From Paractinoplanes bogorensis (GTDB taxonomy: Bacteria; Actinomycetota; Actinomycetes; Mycobacteriales; Micromonosporaceae), in contig NZ_JAHKKG010000001.1 in the NCBI RefSeq assembly GCF_018829635.1, forward strand, positions 124,001 through 188,000: 64,000 nucleotides of DNA, read 5' to 3'. The position numbers and the translations under genes are program-made. Under the pieces are notes generated by a model, which made no database searches, was not told the DNA's origin, and saw nothing but the letters and a program-made list of their open reading frames with translations. Shown here piece after piece: positions 17,549 to 24,422 of the stretch. Positions within the stretch are counted from its first letter, which is position 1, and each line of letters starts with the position of its first letter.

Positions 17549-17549
17549 G
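17534..17549 (-). promoter_or_regulatory. operator O1 of the TetR operon
   Basis: CTTGAACGCGTTCAAG is a perfect 16-bp palindrome overlapping the -35 box. It is the stronger of two matched palindromes and the best candidate binding site for the TetR regulator encoded by the operon. Confidence 0.65.
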
Positions 17550-17563
17550 TGATGTGACGAAGA

Positions 17564-17587
17564 AGGCCCGGACTCTCGTCCGGGCCT
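17564..17587 (-). terminator. terminator after nagZ-like gene
   Basis: A perfect 9-bp stem (AGGCCCGGA and TCCGGGCCT, 6-nt loop) lies 13 bp beyond the minus-strand nagZ-like stop codon. On that strand it is followed by TCTTCGTC. Confidence 0.75.
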
Positions 17588-17600
17588 CGTTCGGTGCGTC

Positions 17601-19037
17601 TCAGAGCGTGGCCAGGCCCAGCGCCTCGGCGGCGGCTCGTCCGTTGGCCAGGCTCGCCCCGTGCGTCGTCACGAAGGCCCGCGCCCGCGACGGCCGCCAC
17701 GTCGACGGCCACCCCATCTCGACCACGCCGACCGGCATGGCCGCGGCCAACTGCTCGATCAGCTCCCGGCTCGACTCCTGCCGGTGCGTGTGCCGCCCCA
17801 CGACCACGATCGGCCGCGACCCGGCCTGGGCCGCCAGCTGGTCCGCCGACGCCGACGACGCCACCACCTCGACCTGTTCCACGCCGGCGAGGTGCGGCGC
17901 CAGGCCCCACGGCACCTTGCCCTCGGCGATCGAGTAGCCCGACGTCAGTTGTACGACCAGCGGCGACCCGAGCTCGCTCAGGGATCCCTCGACCCGCACC
18001 GCGCGGCGGGCCGCGGCGTAGCCCAGATCGTCCGCGACCGACATGGCGGGGCGGGGCGACGTGGTCCACGACGCCATCGCGGTGTTGCGGGCCACCGCCT
18101 CTTCGAGCCGCTCGGCCGGGACCGAGCGGGCGACCTCGGCCGCGACCGCCTCGACCAGCTCGAGGTCGACCTCGGCGCCGATGCACAGCAGGTCGGCGCC
18201 GGCGGTCAGGGCTCGTACGGCCGCCAGCGGGATGCTCCCGGCCGCCTTGGCCGCGCCGGCCATCTCGAGCGCGTCGGTGACGATCACGCCCGCGAAGCCG
18301 AGTTCGGAGCGGAGCAGGCCGCGCAGCGTGGACGAGCTGAAGGTGGCCGGGCCGTTGCCGGTCAGGGCGGGCACCCGGATGTGCGCCGTCATCACGGCCT
18401 GGGCGGCCGGGGCGATCGCGGCGAACGGCGGCAGGTCGCGCTCGCGCAGCAGCGCGAACGAGGCGTCCACGGTGGGCAGCGCGAGGTGTGAGTCGTCGAC
18501 CGTGGCGCCGTGGCCCGGGAAGTGCTTGGCGCACGCGGCCACGCCGGCCGACTGGAGGCCTTCGACGGCGGCCCGCGCGTGCCGGGCGACCAGCAGCGGG
18601 TCGGCCCCGAAGGAGCGGGTGCCGATGATCGGGTTGTCGTCGGCCGAGTTGACGTCGACGGTCGGGGCCAGGTCGAGGTTGATGCCGGCGGCGACCAGGT
18701 CGGCGCCGATCGCCGCGTACACCGTCCGGGTGAGATCCACGTCGTCGACGGTGCCGAGAGCCGCATTTCCCGGGTACGGGCTACCCGTGCGATGCCCGAG
18801 CCGGGTGACGTCGCCGCCCTCCTCGTCGATCGCGAGCAGGGCGTCGGGGCGGCCCTCGCGCAGCCGGGCGGTGAGCGCGGCGACCTGAGCGGGCTCCACG
18901 ACGTTCGTACCGAAAAGGGTGTGGCCTGCGAGTCCTTCGCCGAGCAGGCGCACCGCCCAGCCGGGCGCGGTCTCGCCCTTGAAGGCGGCCAATAGGGTGC
19001 CGAGGGCGAGGCGGCGCAGAGCGGGGTCGATCGCCAT
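17601..19037 (-). CDS. nagZ: glycoside hydrolase family 3 beta-N-acetylhexosaminidase (NagZ-like)
   Basis: A 478-residue GH3 enzyme. The NagZ signature KHFPGHGATVDDSH is complete; its His/Asp act as the acid/base unique to GH3 hexosaminidases. The nucleophile Asp is in VIVTDALEMAGA. About residues 1-320 form the barrel; a second alpha/beta domain follows to the end, as in other Gram-positive members. It should release GlcNAc from chitooligosaccharides or muropeptides. There is no signal peptide with the chosen start, so it is probably cytosolic. ATG 19037 is preferred because GGAAGGAC lies upstream and family similarity starts at MAIDPALRRLALGTL; the 17 extra codons upstream look non-coding. 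It is divergent from a ROK regulator, which probably controls it. Confidence 0.88.
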   Translation of the reverse strand: MAIDPALRRLALGTLLAAFKGETAPGWAVRLLGEGLAGHTLFGTNVVEPAQVAALTARLREGRPDALLAIDEEGGDVTRLGHRTGSPYPGNAALGTVDDVDLTRTVYAAIGADLVAAGINLDLAPTVDVNSADDNPIIGTRSFGADPLLVARHARAAVEGLQSAGVAACAKHFPGHGATVDDSHLALPTVDASFALLRERDLPPFAAIAPAAQAVMTAHIRVPALTGNGPATFSSSTLRGLLRSELGFAGVIVTDALEMAGAAKAAGSIPLAAVRALTAGADLLCIGAEVDLELVEAVAAEVARSVPAERLEEAVARNTAMASWTTSPRPAMSVADDLGYAAARRAVRVEGSLSELGSPLVVQLTSGYSIAEGKVPWGLAPHLAGVEQVEVVASSASADQLAAQAGSRPIVVVGRHTHRQESSRELIEQLAAAMPVGVVEMGWPSTWRPSRARAFVTTHGASLANGRAAAEALGLATL

Positions 19038-19133
19038 GATGTCCTTCCGGTGACGCAAGTCTGGTCTGTACACCCCGCGAGCTGCCATGATCGCTCGGTG
19101 TCATTCGCCGACGATGCGGCGTCGCTAATCTAA

Positions 19134-19148
19134 TAGGAAACTATCCTA
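19134..19148. promoter_or_regulatory. inverted repeat between nagZ and ROK regulator
   Basis: TAGGA-AACTA-TCCTA lies in an AT-rich stretch (about 19127-19156) unlike the rest of the window, 20 bp before the ROK regulator gene and about 100 bp before nagZ. It is a candidate autoregulatory operator shared by both divergent genes. Confidence 0.5.
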
Positions 19149-19167
19149 AAAAGTAGAGGATCCTGCC

Positions 19168-20358
19168 ATGGCCTCCACCCGCCTTCCGGGCACGCCTCGG
19201 CTGCTGCGCGCGCTCAACGACCGCGCGGCGCTGGAACTGCTGCTCAATCGCGGTCCGCTGACCCGGGCCCAGCTCGGCGAGATGACCGGACTGAGCAAGG
19301 TCACCGCGTCCCAGCTGGTGGAGCGCCTGGAGCAGCGCGGCCTGGTGCGGCGGGTGGGCGAGCAGGCCGGCGGGCGCGGGCCCAATGCCCAGCTGTACGC
19401 GGTCACGCCCGGCAGCGCCCATGTGATCGGTGTCGATGTCGGCCCCGACCGGGTGGTCGCGGCCTGCGCCGACATCACCGGCTCGATCATCGGCCGGGTC
19501 GAGCAGTCCACCAAGGACACCGACGACCCGGTCGGCGTGGTGCACAACGCCGTGGTCCAGGCCGCGACCGACGCCGGCACCGACATGACCTCCGTACGGC
19601 GGGTCGTGCTCGGCACCCCCGGCCTGGTCGACCCGGAGAGCGGCGAGATCTCGTTCGCCTGGGACCTGCCCCGCTGGCACCGCGGACTGCTCGACGACCT
19701 GCGCCGTGACCTGAGCACCCCGGTCGTCTTCGGCAACGACGTGAACATGGCGGCCGTGGCCGAGTCGAGCACGGGCGCCGCGGCCGGGGTCAAGGATTTT
19801 GTGCTGATCTGGGCCGGCCGTGGTGTCGGTCTGGCCAGCGTCATCGACGGCCGCCTGCACCAGGGCAGCTCGGGTGCCGCCGGTGAGATCGGTTACCTGC
19901 CCGTGGCCGGCGCCGAGGTGCCCCGGCACCTGGGCCGCAAGGCGACCAAGGGCGGGGTGCGCGGCGCGTTCCAGAGCATCGCGGGTGCCGACGCGGTCAA
20001 GGCGATCGGCAAGAAGTACGGCTTCCGGGGCGTCGAGGCGGCCGACGTGGTGCGCGACGCCGTCGAGGCCGGGCCGGCCGGCGAGCCGGTGCTCGACGAG
20101 CTGGCCGCCCGGCTCGCCCTGGGTGTGGCCGCGACCTGTGTGGTGCTCGACCCGCCGCTGGTCGTGCTGGCCGGCGAGGTGTCCCAGGCCGGTGGCCCGG
20201 CGCTGGCCGCACGGGTGCAGAACGAGGTGGCCTCGATCACCCTGGTCAACCCCAAGGTCGTGATCACCGGGGTGGAGGCCGAGCCGGTGCTGCACGGCGC
20301 CCTGCACACCGCGCTCAACGCCGTACGCGATGAGGTGTTCGGGTCGACCACCGCCTGA
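19168..20358 (+). CDS. ROK-family transcriptional regulator
   Basis: A 396-residue NagC/XylR-type repressor. Residues about 10-75 are a winged helix-turn-helix (RGPLTRAQLGEMTGLSKVTA, then QLVERLEQRGLVRRVGE). About 85-390 form the ROK sugar-kinase-like fold (VIGVDVGPDRVVAACADI; FGNDVNMAAVAES; GVGLASVIDGRLHQGSSGAAGEIG). The Cys-rich zinc motif of catalytic ROK kinases is absent, consistent with a sensor rather than an enzyme. AGAGGATC precedes ATG 19168. Divergence from the NagZ-like gene suggests it senses GlcNAc or a related amino-sugar, but the ligand is not shown by sequence. Confidence 0.88.
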   Translation: MASTRLPGTPRLLRALNDRAALELLLNRGPLTRAQLGEMTGLSKVTASQLVERLEQRGLVRRVGEQAGGRGPNAQLYAVTPGSAHVIGVDVGPDRVVAACADITGSIIGRVEQSTKDTDDPVGVVHNAVVQAATDAGTDMTSVRRVVLGTPGLVDPESGEISFAWDLPRWHRGLLDDLRRDLSTPVVFGNDVNMAAVAESSTGAAAGVKDFVLIWAGRGVGLASVIDGRLHQGSSGAAGEIGYLPVAGAEVPRHLGRKATKGGVRGAFQSIAGADAVKAIGKKYGFRGVEAADVVRDAVEAGPAGEPVLDELAARLALGVAATCVVLDPPLVVLAGEVSQAGGPALAARVQNEVASITLVNPKVVITGVEAEPVLHGALHTALNAVRDEVFGSTTA

Positions 20359-20390
20359 AACGGCCGACCGGTGCGTGGTTGGATGGACGC

Positions 20391-21209
20391 GTGCTCGAGC
20401 CTGCCGCCGCCATCGCCCAGCCCGACGACGACACCGTGATCGCGTTCGACCGCGTCAGCGTGATCCGCAATCAGAACTTCCTGGTCCGGGGTCTGTCCTG
20501 GCAGGTCGAGCTGGACGAGCGGTGGGTGGTGCTGGGCCCGAACGGCGCGGGCAAGACGACGCTGCTCAACCTCGCGTCCGGGCGGCTGCACCCGTCCCGC
20601 GGCACGGCCTGGGTGCTCGGCGAGCGTCTCGGCCGCACCGACATCAACGAGCTGCGCACCCGCATCGGCCTGGCCACCGGTCAGTTCGCCGAGCGCGTGC
20701 CGCAGGGTGAGCGTGTGGTCGACGTCGTGGTCACGGCGGCCTGGTCGGTCGTCGGGCGCTGGCGGGAGTCGTACGACCCGCTGGACGAGGCCCGCGCCCG
20801 TCAGCTGCTCGACCAGCTCGGCATGGGTTCGCTGGCCGAGCGTGACTTCACCACCCTGAGCGAGGGCGAGCGCAAGCGCACCCTGATCGCCCGGGCCCTG
20901 ATGACCGACCCCGAGCTGATGCTGCTCGACGAGCCCGGCGCCGGCCTCGACCTGGGCGGTCGCGAAGACCTGATCGCCCGGCTCACCGAGCTCGCCCTCG
21001 ACCCCGACTCGCCGGCCATGGTGCTGGTGACCCACCACGTCGAGGAGATCCCGCCCGGCTTCACCCACGGCATGCTGCTGCGCGAGGGCACGATCGTCGC
21101 GGCCGGACTGCTGGGCGAGGTGATGACGGCGGACAACCTGACCAAGACGTTCGGTCTGCCCCTCACCGTCGACCGGTTCGGCGACCGTTACGCGGCCCGG
21201 GCGGCCTGA
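20391..21209 (+). CDS. ABC transporter ATP-binding protein, orphan
   Basis: A 272-residue ABC ATPase with every motif: Walker A GPNGAGKTT, Q-loop region ATGQFAERVP, signature LSEGERKR, Walker B LMLLDEP, D-loop and H-loop VLVTHHVEE. No membrane or solute-binding gene adjoins it, so it either pairs with components elsewhere or is a non-transport ABC protein. It resembles the YlmA/ModF-like group. The frame opens at TTG 20379, but GTG 20391 is preferred because GGATGGA lies just upstream. The ribokinase gene begins 5 nt after its stop, suggesting co-transcription. Confidence 0.85.
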   Translation: MLEPAAAIAQPDDDTVIAFDRVSVIRNQNFLVRGLSWQVELDERWVVLGPNGAGKTTLLNLASGRLHPSRGTAWVLGERLGRTDINELRTRIGLATGQFAERVPQGERVVDVVVTAAWSVVGRWRESYDPLDEARARQLLDQLGMGSLAERDFTTLSEGERKRTLIARALMTDPELMLLDEPGAGLDLGGREDLIARLTELALDPDSPAMVLVTHHVEEIPPGFTHGMLLREGTIVAAGLLGEVMTADNLTKTFGLPLTVDRFGDRYAARAA

Positions 21210-21214
21210 CCCGC

Positions 21215-22111
21215 ATGGCCGCCCCGCGGATCGTCATCGCCGGCAGCGCCAACATGGACCTGGTCGGCGTCGCGCCGCGCCTGCCCCGGCCGGGCGAGAC
21301 CGTGCTCGGCGACGAGTTCCTGATGATGGCCGGCGGCAAGGGGGCCAACCAGGCGATCGCGGCCGCCCGCGCGGGTGGCGAGACGGTGTTCCTGGGCGCG
21401 ATCGGGTCGGACGCGTTCGGCGTCAACCTGAACGCCCGGCTCAACGGGTCCGGCGTCGACATGCGACACGTCCGTACGACGTACGGCGCCTCCGGGGTCG
21501 CGGTCATCATGGTCGACCGCGACGGGGAGAACTCGATCCTGGTCGCGCCCGGCGCCAACAACGCCTTCGTCCGGCTCACCCCGGCCGAGGAGGCCGCGAT
21601 CGCCGCCGGTGACGTGCTGCTGTGCCAGCAGGAGATCCCGGTCGACACGGTGGTCGCGGCGGCCCGGGCGGCCCGCGCGGGCGGCACCCGGATGATCCTG
21701 AACGCGGCACCCGCCCGCGCCCTGCCCGACGAACTGCTGGCCAACATCGACCTGCTGGTCGTGAACGAGGGCGAGGCGCTGGCGGTCACCGGTGGCGACC
21801 ACATCGACGTGCCCGGCCTGCTCGCGCTCGTGCCCCGGGTGGTGCTCACGCTGGGCGGCCGCGGGTCGCGTTACGCCGACCGTGAGGGCCGCGACGAGAC
21901 GGTGCCCGCCTTCAGCGTCGAGGTGCGTGACACGACCGCGGCCGGCGACGCCTTCACCGGGGCGCTCGCGGTGGCCTGGGGCGAGGGACGCGACCTGGTC
22001 GAGGCGGTGCGCTGGGCCAATGCGGCCGGGGCGGCCTGCGTACGCCGGCTCGGGGCCTCGGACGCCCTGCCCACCCGAGCCCAGATCGACGAGGTCTTCC
22101 AGCAGGGTTAG
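21215..22111 (+). CDS. rbsK: ribokinase (PfkB family)
   Basis: A 298-residue cytosolic sugar kinase that phosphorylates ribose at O5 with ATP. The first PfkB signature is at residues 35-47 (MMAGGKGANQAIAAARAG) and the second, containing the anion hole and catalytic Asp, is DTTAAGDAFTGAL near residue 240. Length, NMDLVG near the start and the GANNAF segment are typical of RbsK rather than fructokinase or adenosine kinase. The gene begins 5 nt after the ABC ATPase gene and converges by 4 bp with a DoxX-like gene. No ribose transporter is adjacent. Confidence 0.88.
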   Translation: MAAPRIVIAGSANMDLVGVAPRLPRPGETVLGDEFLMMAGGKGANQAIAAARAGGETVFLGAIGSDAFGVNLNARLNGSGVDMRHVRTTYGASGVAVIMVDRDGENSILVAPGANNAFVRLTPAEEAAIAAGDVLLCQQEIPVDTVVAAARAARAGGTRMILNAAPARALPDELLANIDLLVVNEGEALAVTGGDHIDVPGLLALVPRVVLTLGGRGSRYADREGRDETVPAFSVEVRDTTAAGDAFTGALAVAWGEGRDLVEAVRWANAAGAACVRRLGASDALPTRAQIDEVFQQG

Positions 22112-22461
22112 CGGGCCACCCGGCGGGCCCACAGCACGAGGGGCACCTGGAGCGGCAACCGTCCGAAGGCGATCGCACGCCGGGCCGGGGAGGCGTGCCG
22201 CCAGTCCACGGCCATCTTGACGTTGGCCGGGAAGACCGCCGCGAACAGGCCGGCGGCGGCGAGTGCACCCATTTTTCGCGTACGCGGGTGGGCGATCGCC
22301 GCGGCCACGGCCAGCTCGGCCGCACCGCTCAGATAGGTCCACCGCCGCGGCGAACCCGGCAGGGAGCGCGGCACGATCGAGTCGAACGGGCGCGGCACCG
22401 CGAAATGCAGCACGCCCGTGGTGGCCAGCAGAGTGGCCAGAGCGGCCGCGTCCTTCTTCAC
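22108..22461 (-). CDS. DoxX-like small membrane protein
   Basis: A 117-residue protein with about four hydrophobic segments and the layout of the DoxX/DoxD-like superfamily. ATLLATTGVLHFAVPRPFD opens the protein; PGSPRRWTYLSGAAELAVA and the PANVKMAVDW segment match family positions. Family members include subunits of quinone-linked oxidoreductases, but this short actinobacterial subtype has no established function. It overlaps the ribokinase stop by 4 bp tail-to-tail and is 9 nt downstream of the next minus-strand gene, so these two may be one operon. Confidence 0.75.
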   Translation of the reverse strand: MKKDAAALATLLATTGVLHFAVPRPFDSIVPRSLPGSPRRWTYLSGAAELAVAAAIAHPRTRKMGALAAAGLFAAVFPANVKMAVDWRHASPARRAIAFGRLPLQVPLVLWARRVAR

Positions 22462-22470
22462 GCGTCGAGC

Positions 22471-22932
22471 CTACCGGCGGGTAGCCGGCTCGAGGGCGCG
22501 CTGCAGGGCGCGGTAGATGCGGCCGAACCGGGCGGCGTCGGCCGACCGGAGCAGCAGCACGTCGCCGCCGGCCGTCCGGGCCCAGATCTCGCGGGTGCGG
22601 CTGCCGCGGTCGTACGAGCGGTCGATCCGCTCGAGCAGCACGTCGGCCAGCGGCAGGGTGGCCAGGCCGACCAGCACGCCACCGCCGCCGAGGGCGATCG
22701 TGGTCGACGTCGAGGCGTCGATGACGAAGGCGACCGCGAGCGCGAGCAGTCCGATGACCAGCGGGGTCAGGATGGCCAGCCCGACCATGCCCCGCCCGGC
22801 GATGGTGCCCCACGAGCGGCGCCCACGCGTGTGCCACACCTGGAGAAGCTCGTCCAGGCGCAGATCGCGGCCGTTCATCCGTACGCCGGTGGACGTGATC
22901 CACACATCGGCGTCGCGGTAGTAGGTAGTCAT
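22471..22932 (-). CDS. DUF6232-like membrane protein
   Basis: A 153-residue protein. It opens with TTYYRDADVWITSTGVRM, then a strand-rich segment with a conserved Trp, then two adjacent transmembrane helices (about residues 48-95, LAILTPLVIGLLALAVAFVI and a second), then a charged C-terminal part that probably folds against the N-terminal one. This beta-TM-TM-beta arrangement is that of a PH-like small membrane family common in actinobacteria (DUF6232, from memory). Its role is unknown. ATG 22932 is chosen because the conserved part starts there; the much longer open frame upstream runs antisense to other genes. Confidence 0.75.
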   Translation of the reverse strand: MTTYYRDADVWITSTGVRMNGRDLRLDELLQVWHTRGRRSWGTIAGRGMVGLAILTPLVIGLLALAVAFVIDASTSTTIALGGGGVLVGLATLPLADVLLERIDRSYDRGSRTREIWARTAGGDVLLLRSADAARFGRIYRALQRALEPATRR

Positions 22933-22989
22933 CTTCACGTTCGAATACCCGTCGTAGGCTGAGCTGAACCAATCCTCAGGAGGCGCGCG

Positions 22990-23763
22990 GTGGGCGAGTT
23001 CGTCACGTTGGAGAGCACCGATGGCATCGGCACGATCCGGCTGAATCGTCCCCCGATGAACGCGCTGAACACCCAGTTGCAGGAAGAGTTGCGGGCCGCC
23101 GCGCATTCCGCCGCGACCGACGAGCAGATCAAGGCCGTCATTGTGTACGGCGGTGAGAAGGTCTTCGCCGCGGGTGCCGACATCACCGAGTTCACCACGG
23201 CCGGCTACCCCGAGATGGCCGTCCGGGCGGCCGCGCTCTCCAGCGCCTTCGACTCGGTGGCCCGGATCCCCAAGCCGGTCGTCGCCGCGATCACCGGTTA
23301 CGCCCTCGGTGGCGGCTGCGAACTGGCCCTGGCGTGCGACTGGCGGGTGGTGGCGGAGGACGCCAAGCTCGGCCAGCCCGAGATCAAGCTGGGCCTCATC
23401 CCCGGGGCCGGCGGCACCCAGCGGCTGGCCCGGCTGATCGGACCGGCCCGTGCCAAGGATCTGATCTTCTCGGGGCGCATGGTCGACGCCGCCGAGGCGC
23501 TCCGGATCGGCCTGGCCGACCGGGTGGCGCCCGCGGCCGAGGTCTATGCCACCGCCGTCGCGCTCGTCCAGCCGTACGTGTCGGGACCCTCGCTGGCCCT
23601 GCGGGCGGCCAAGCTGGCGGTCGACGGCGGTCTGAACACCGACCTGGCCTCCGGACTGGCCCTGGAGTCGCAGCTTTTCGCCGGTCTGTTCGCCACCGAC
23701 GACCGGGTCGAGGGCACCACCGCGTTCATCGAGAAGCGTAAACCCACATTTACCGGCCGTTAG
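22990..23763 (+). CDS. enoyl-CoA hydratase/isomerase
   Basis: A 257-residue crotonase-fold enzyme that hydrates enoyl-CoA in fatty-acid or amino-acid breakdown. The oxyanion hole segments are FAAGADITEF and GYALGGGCELALACD; both catalytic glutamates of true hydratases are present, one in GGGCELAL and the second in GQPEIKLGLIPGAGGTQR. GTG 22990 is fixed by a perfect AGGAGG at 22978-22983. It is divergent from the DUF6232-like gene (57 bp apart) and stands alone. No other beta-oxidation gene adjoins it. Substrate chain length cannot be read from the sequence. Confidence 0.9.
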   Translation: MGEFVTLESTDGIGTIRLNRPPMNALNTQLQEELRAAAHSAATDEQIKAVIVYGGEKVFAAGADITEFTTAGYPEMAVRAAALSSAFDSVARIPKPVVAAITGYALGGGCELALACDWRVVAEDAKLGQPEIKLGLIPGAGGTQRLARLIGPARAKDLIFSGRMVDAAEALRIGLADRVAPAAEVYATAVALVQPYVSGPSLALRAAKLAVDGGLNTDLASGLALESQLFAGLFATDDRVEGTTAFIEKRKPTFTGR

Positions 23764-23766
23764 ATC

Positions 23767-23795
23767 TCGACCACATCGACCACTTGCCATAAAGT
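23767..23795 (+). promoter_or_regulatory. promoter of leaderless proline-rich protein gene
   Basis: TCGACC (23767-23772) and TAAAGT (23790-23795) are 17 bp apart. The -10 box ends 7 nt before GTG 23803, so the transcript is probably leaderless. Confidence 0.55.
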
Positions 23796-23802
23796 CCGAC
23801 AA

Positions 23803-24396
23803 GTGGAACCGGTTCCGGTCACGCACAAGGTGCGCCGCACCGTGCGCATGGCCGTTGCGCTGGTGGTCGGCCAGGCGCTGTTGTGCGCGCTGATCGGCTG
23901 GCTCACCCTGGGCCGGGCCCGGCCGGACGATCCGGCGCCGCCCGGTTCCGTGGTCGATCAGCTCGCGGCGCCGCCGCTGGCCGCCCCGCCGGTGCCGGTG
24001 CCGTCGTCGTCCTCCTCGCGCGCCCCGGCCGTCTCGAGCACCCGGGAGCGTAAAGCGATCCGCCCGGCACCGACGACCACCGCTCCGGTGCCGACGCGCA
24101 CGCCACAGCCGATCTCGGTCCCACCGGAAGAGCCGGCCATCGTGCCCCCGGTCCCACCGGCGCCGTCTCCGTCGGCCTCGCCGTCGGTGTCGGTTCCGGT
24201 GTCGGCCAGTCCGATCACCGTGCCGAGTCCGGTGACCACTCCCTCGCCCCCGGCCAAGGCGCCGGACGAGGTGCAGCAGCCGGTCGTGGTGGGGGACGAA
24301 TGCCGCCCCGAGGGCGCATTGGGGCGCACCGCGGAGGGCGAACTGGTGAAGTGTGTCCGCGACGGGCGTCACCGGGCGCGCTGGAAGATCGTGTGA
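23803..24396 (+). CDS. membrane-anchored Pro/Ser-rich protein
   Basis: A 197-residue protein. A basic N-terminus (THKVRRTVR) precedes one transmembrane helix (about residues 16-37, MAVALVVGQALLCALIGWLT). Residues 40-160 are a Pro/Ser/Ala/Thr-rich extracytoplasmic linker without fold. The last about 35 residues form a compact two-cysteine module, GDECRPEGALGRTAEGELVK then CV and a basic WKIV end. Similar small Cys-x-n-Cys modules end other actinobacterial secreted proteins. Function is unknown. No ribosome site is visible; the -10 box 7 nt upstream of GTG 23803 supports leaderless translation. It lies 26 bp before the membrane-anchored Hsp70-like gene, which has its own -10 box. Confidence 0.75.
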   Translation: MEPVPVTHKVRRTVRMAVALVVGQALLCALIGWLTLGRARPDDPAPPGSVVDQLAAPPLAAPPVPVPSSSSSRAPAVSSTRERKAIRPAPTTTAPVPTRTPQPISVPPEEPAIVPPVPPAPSPSASPSVSVPVSASPITVPSPVTTPSPPAKAPDEVQQPVVVGDECRPEGALGRTAEGELVKCVRDGRHRARWKIV

Positions 24397-24410
24397 CAGC
24401 GGGGACCCCC

Positions 24411-24416
24411 TAGACT
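24411..24416 (+). promoter_or_regulatory. -10 box for leaderless Hsp70-like gene
   Basis: TAGACT lies 6 nt before ATG 24423. The AGGGG that touches the ATG is too close to act as a ribosome site, so leaderless translation is the better reading. Confidence 0.5.
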
Positions 24417-24422
24417 CAGGGG

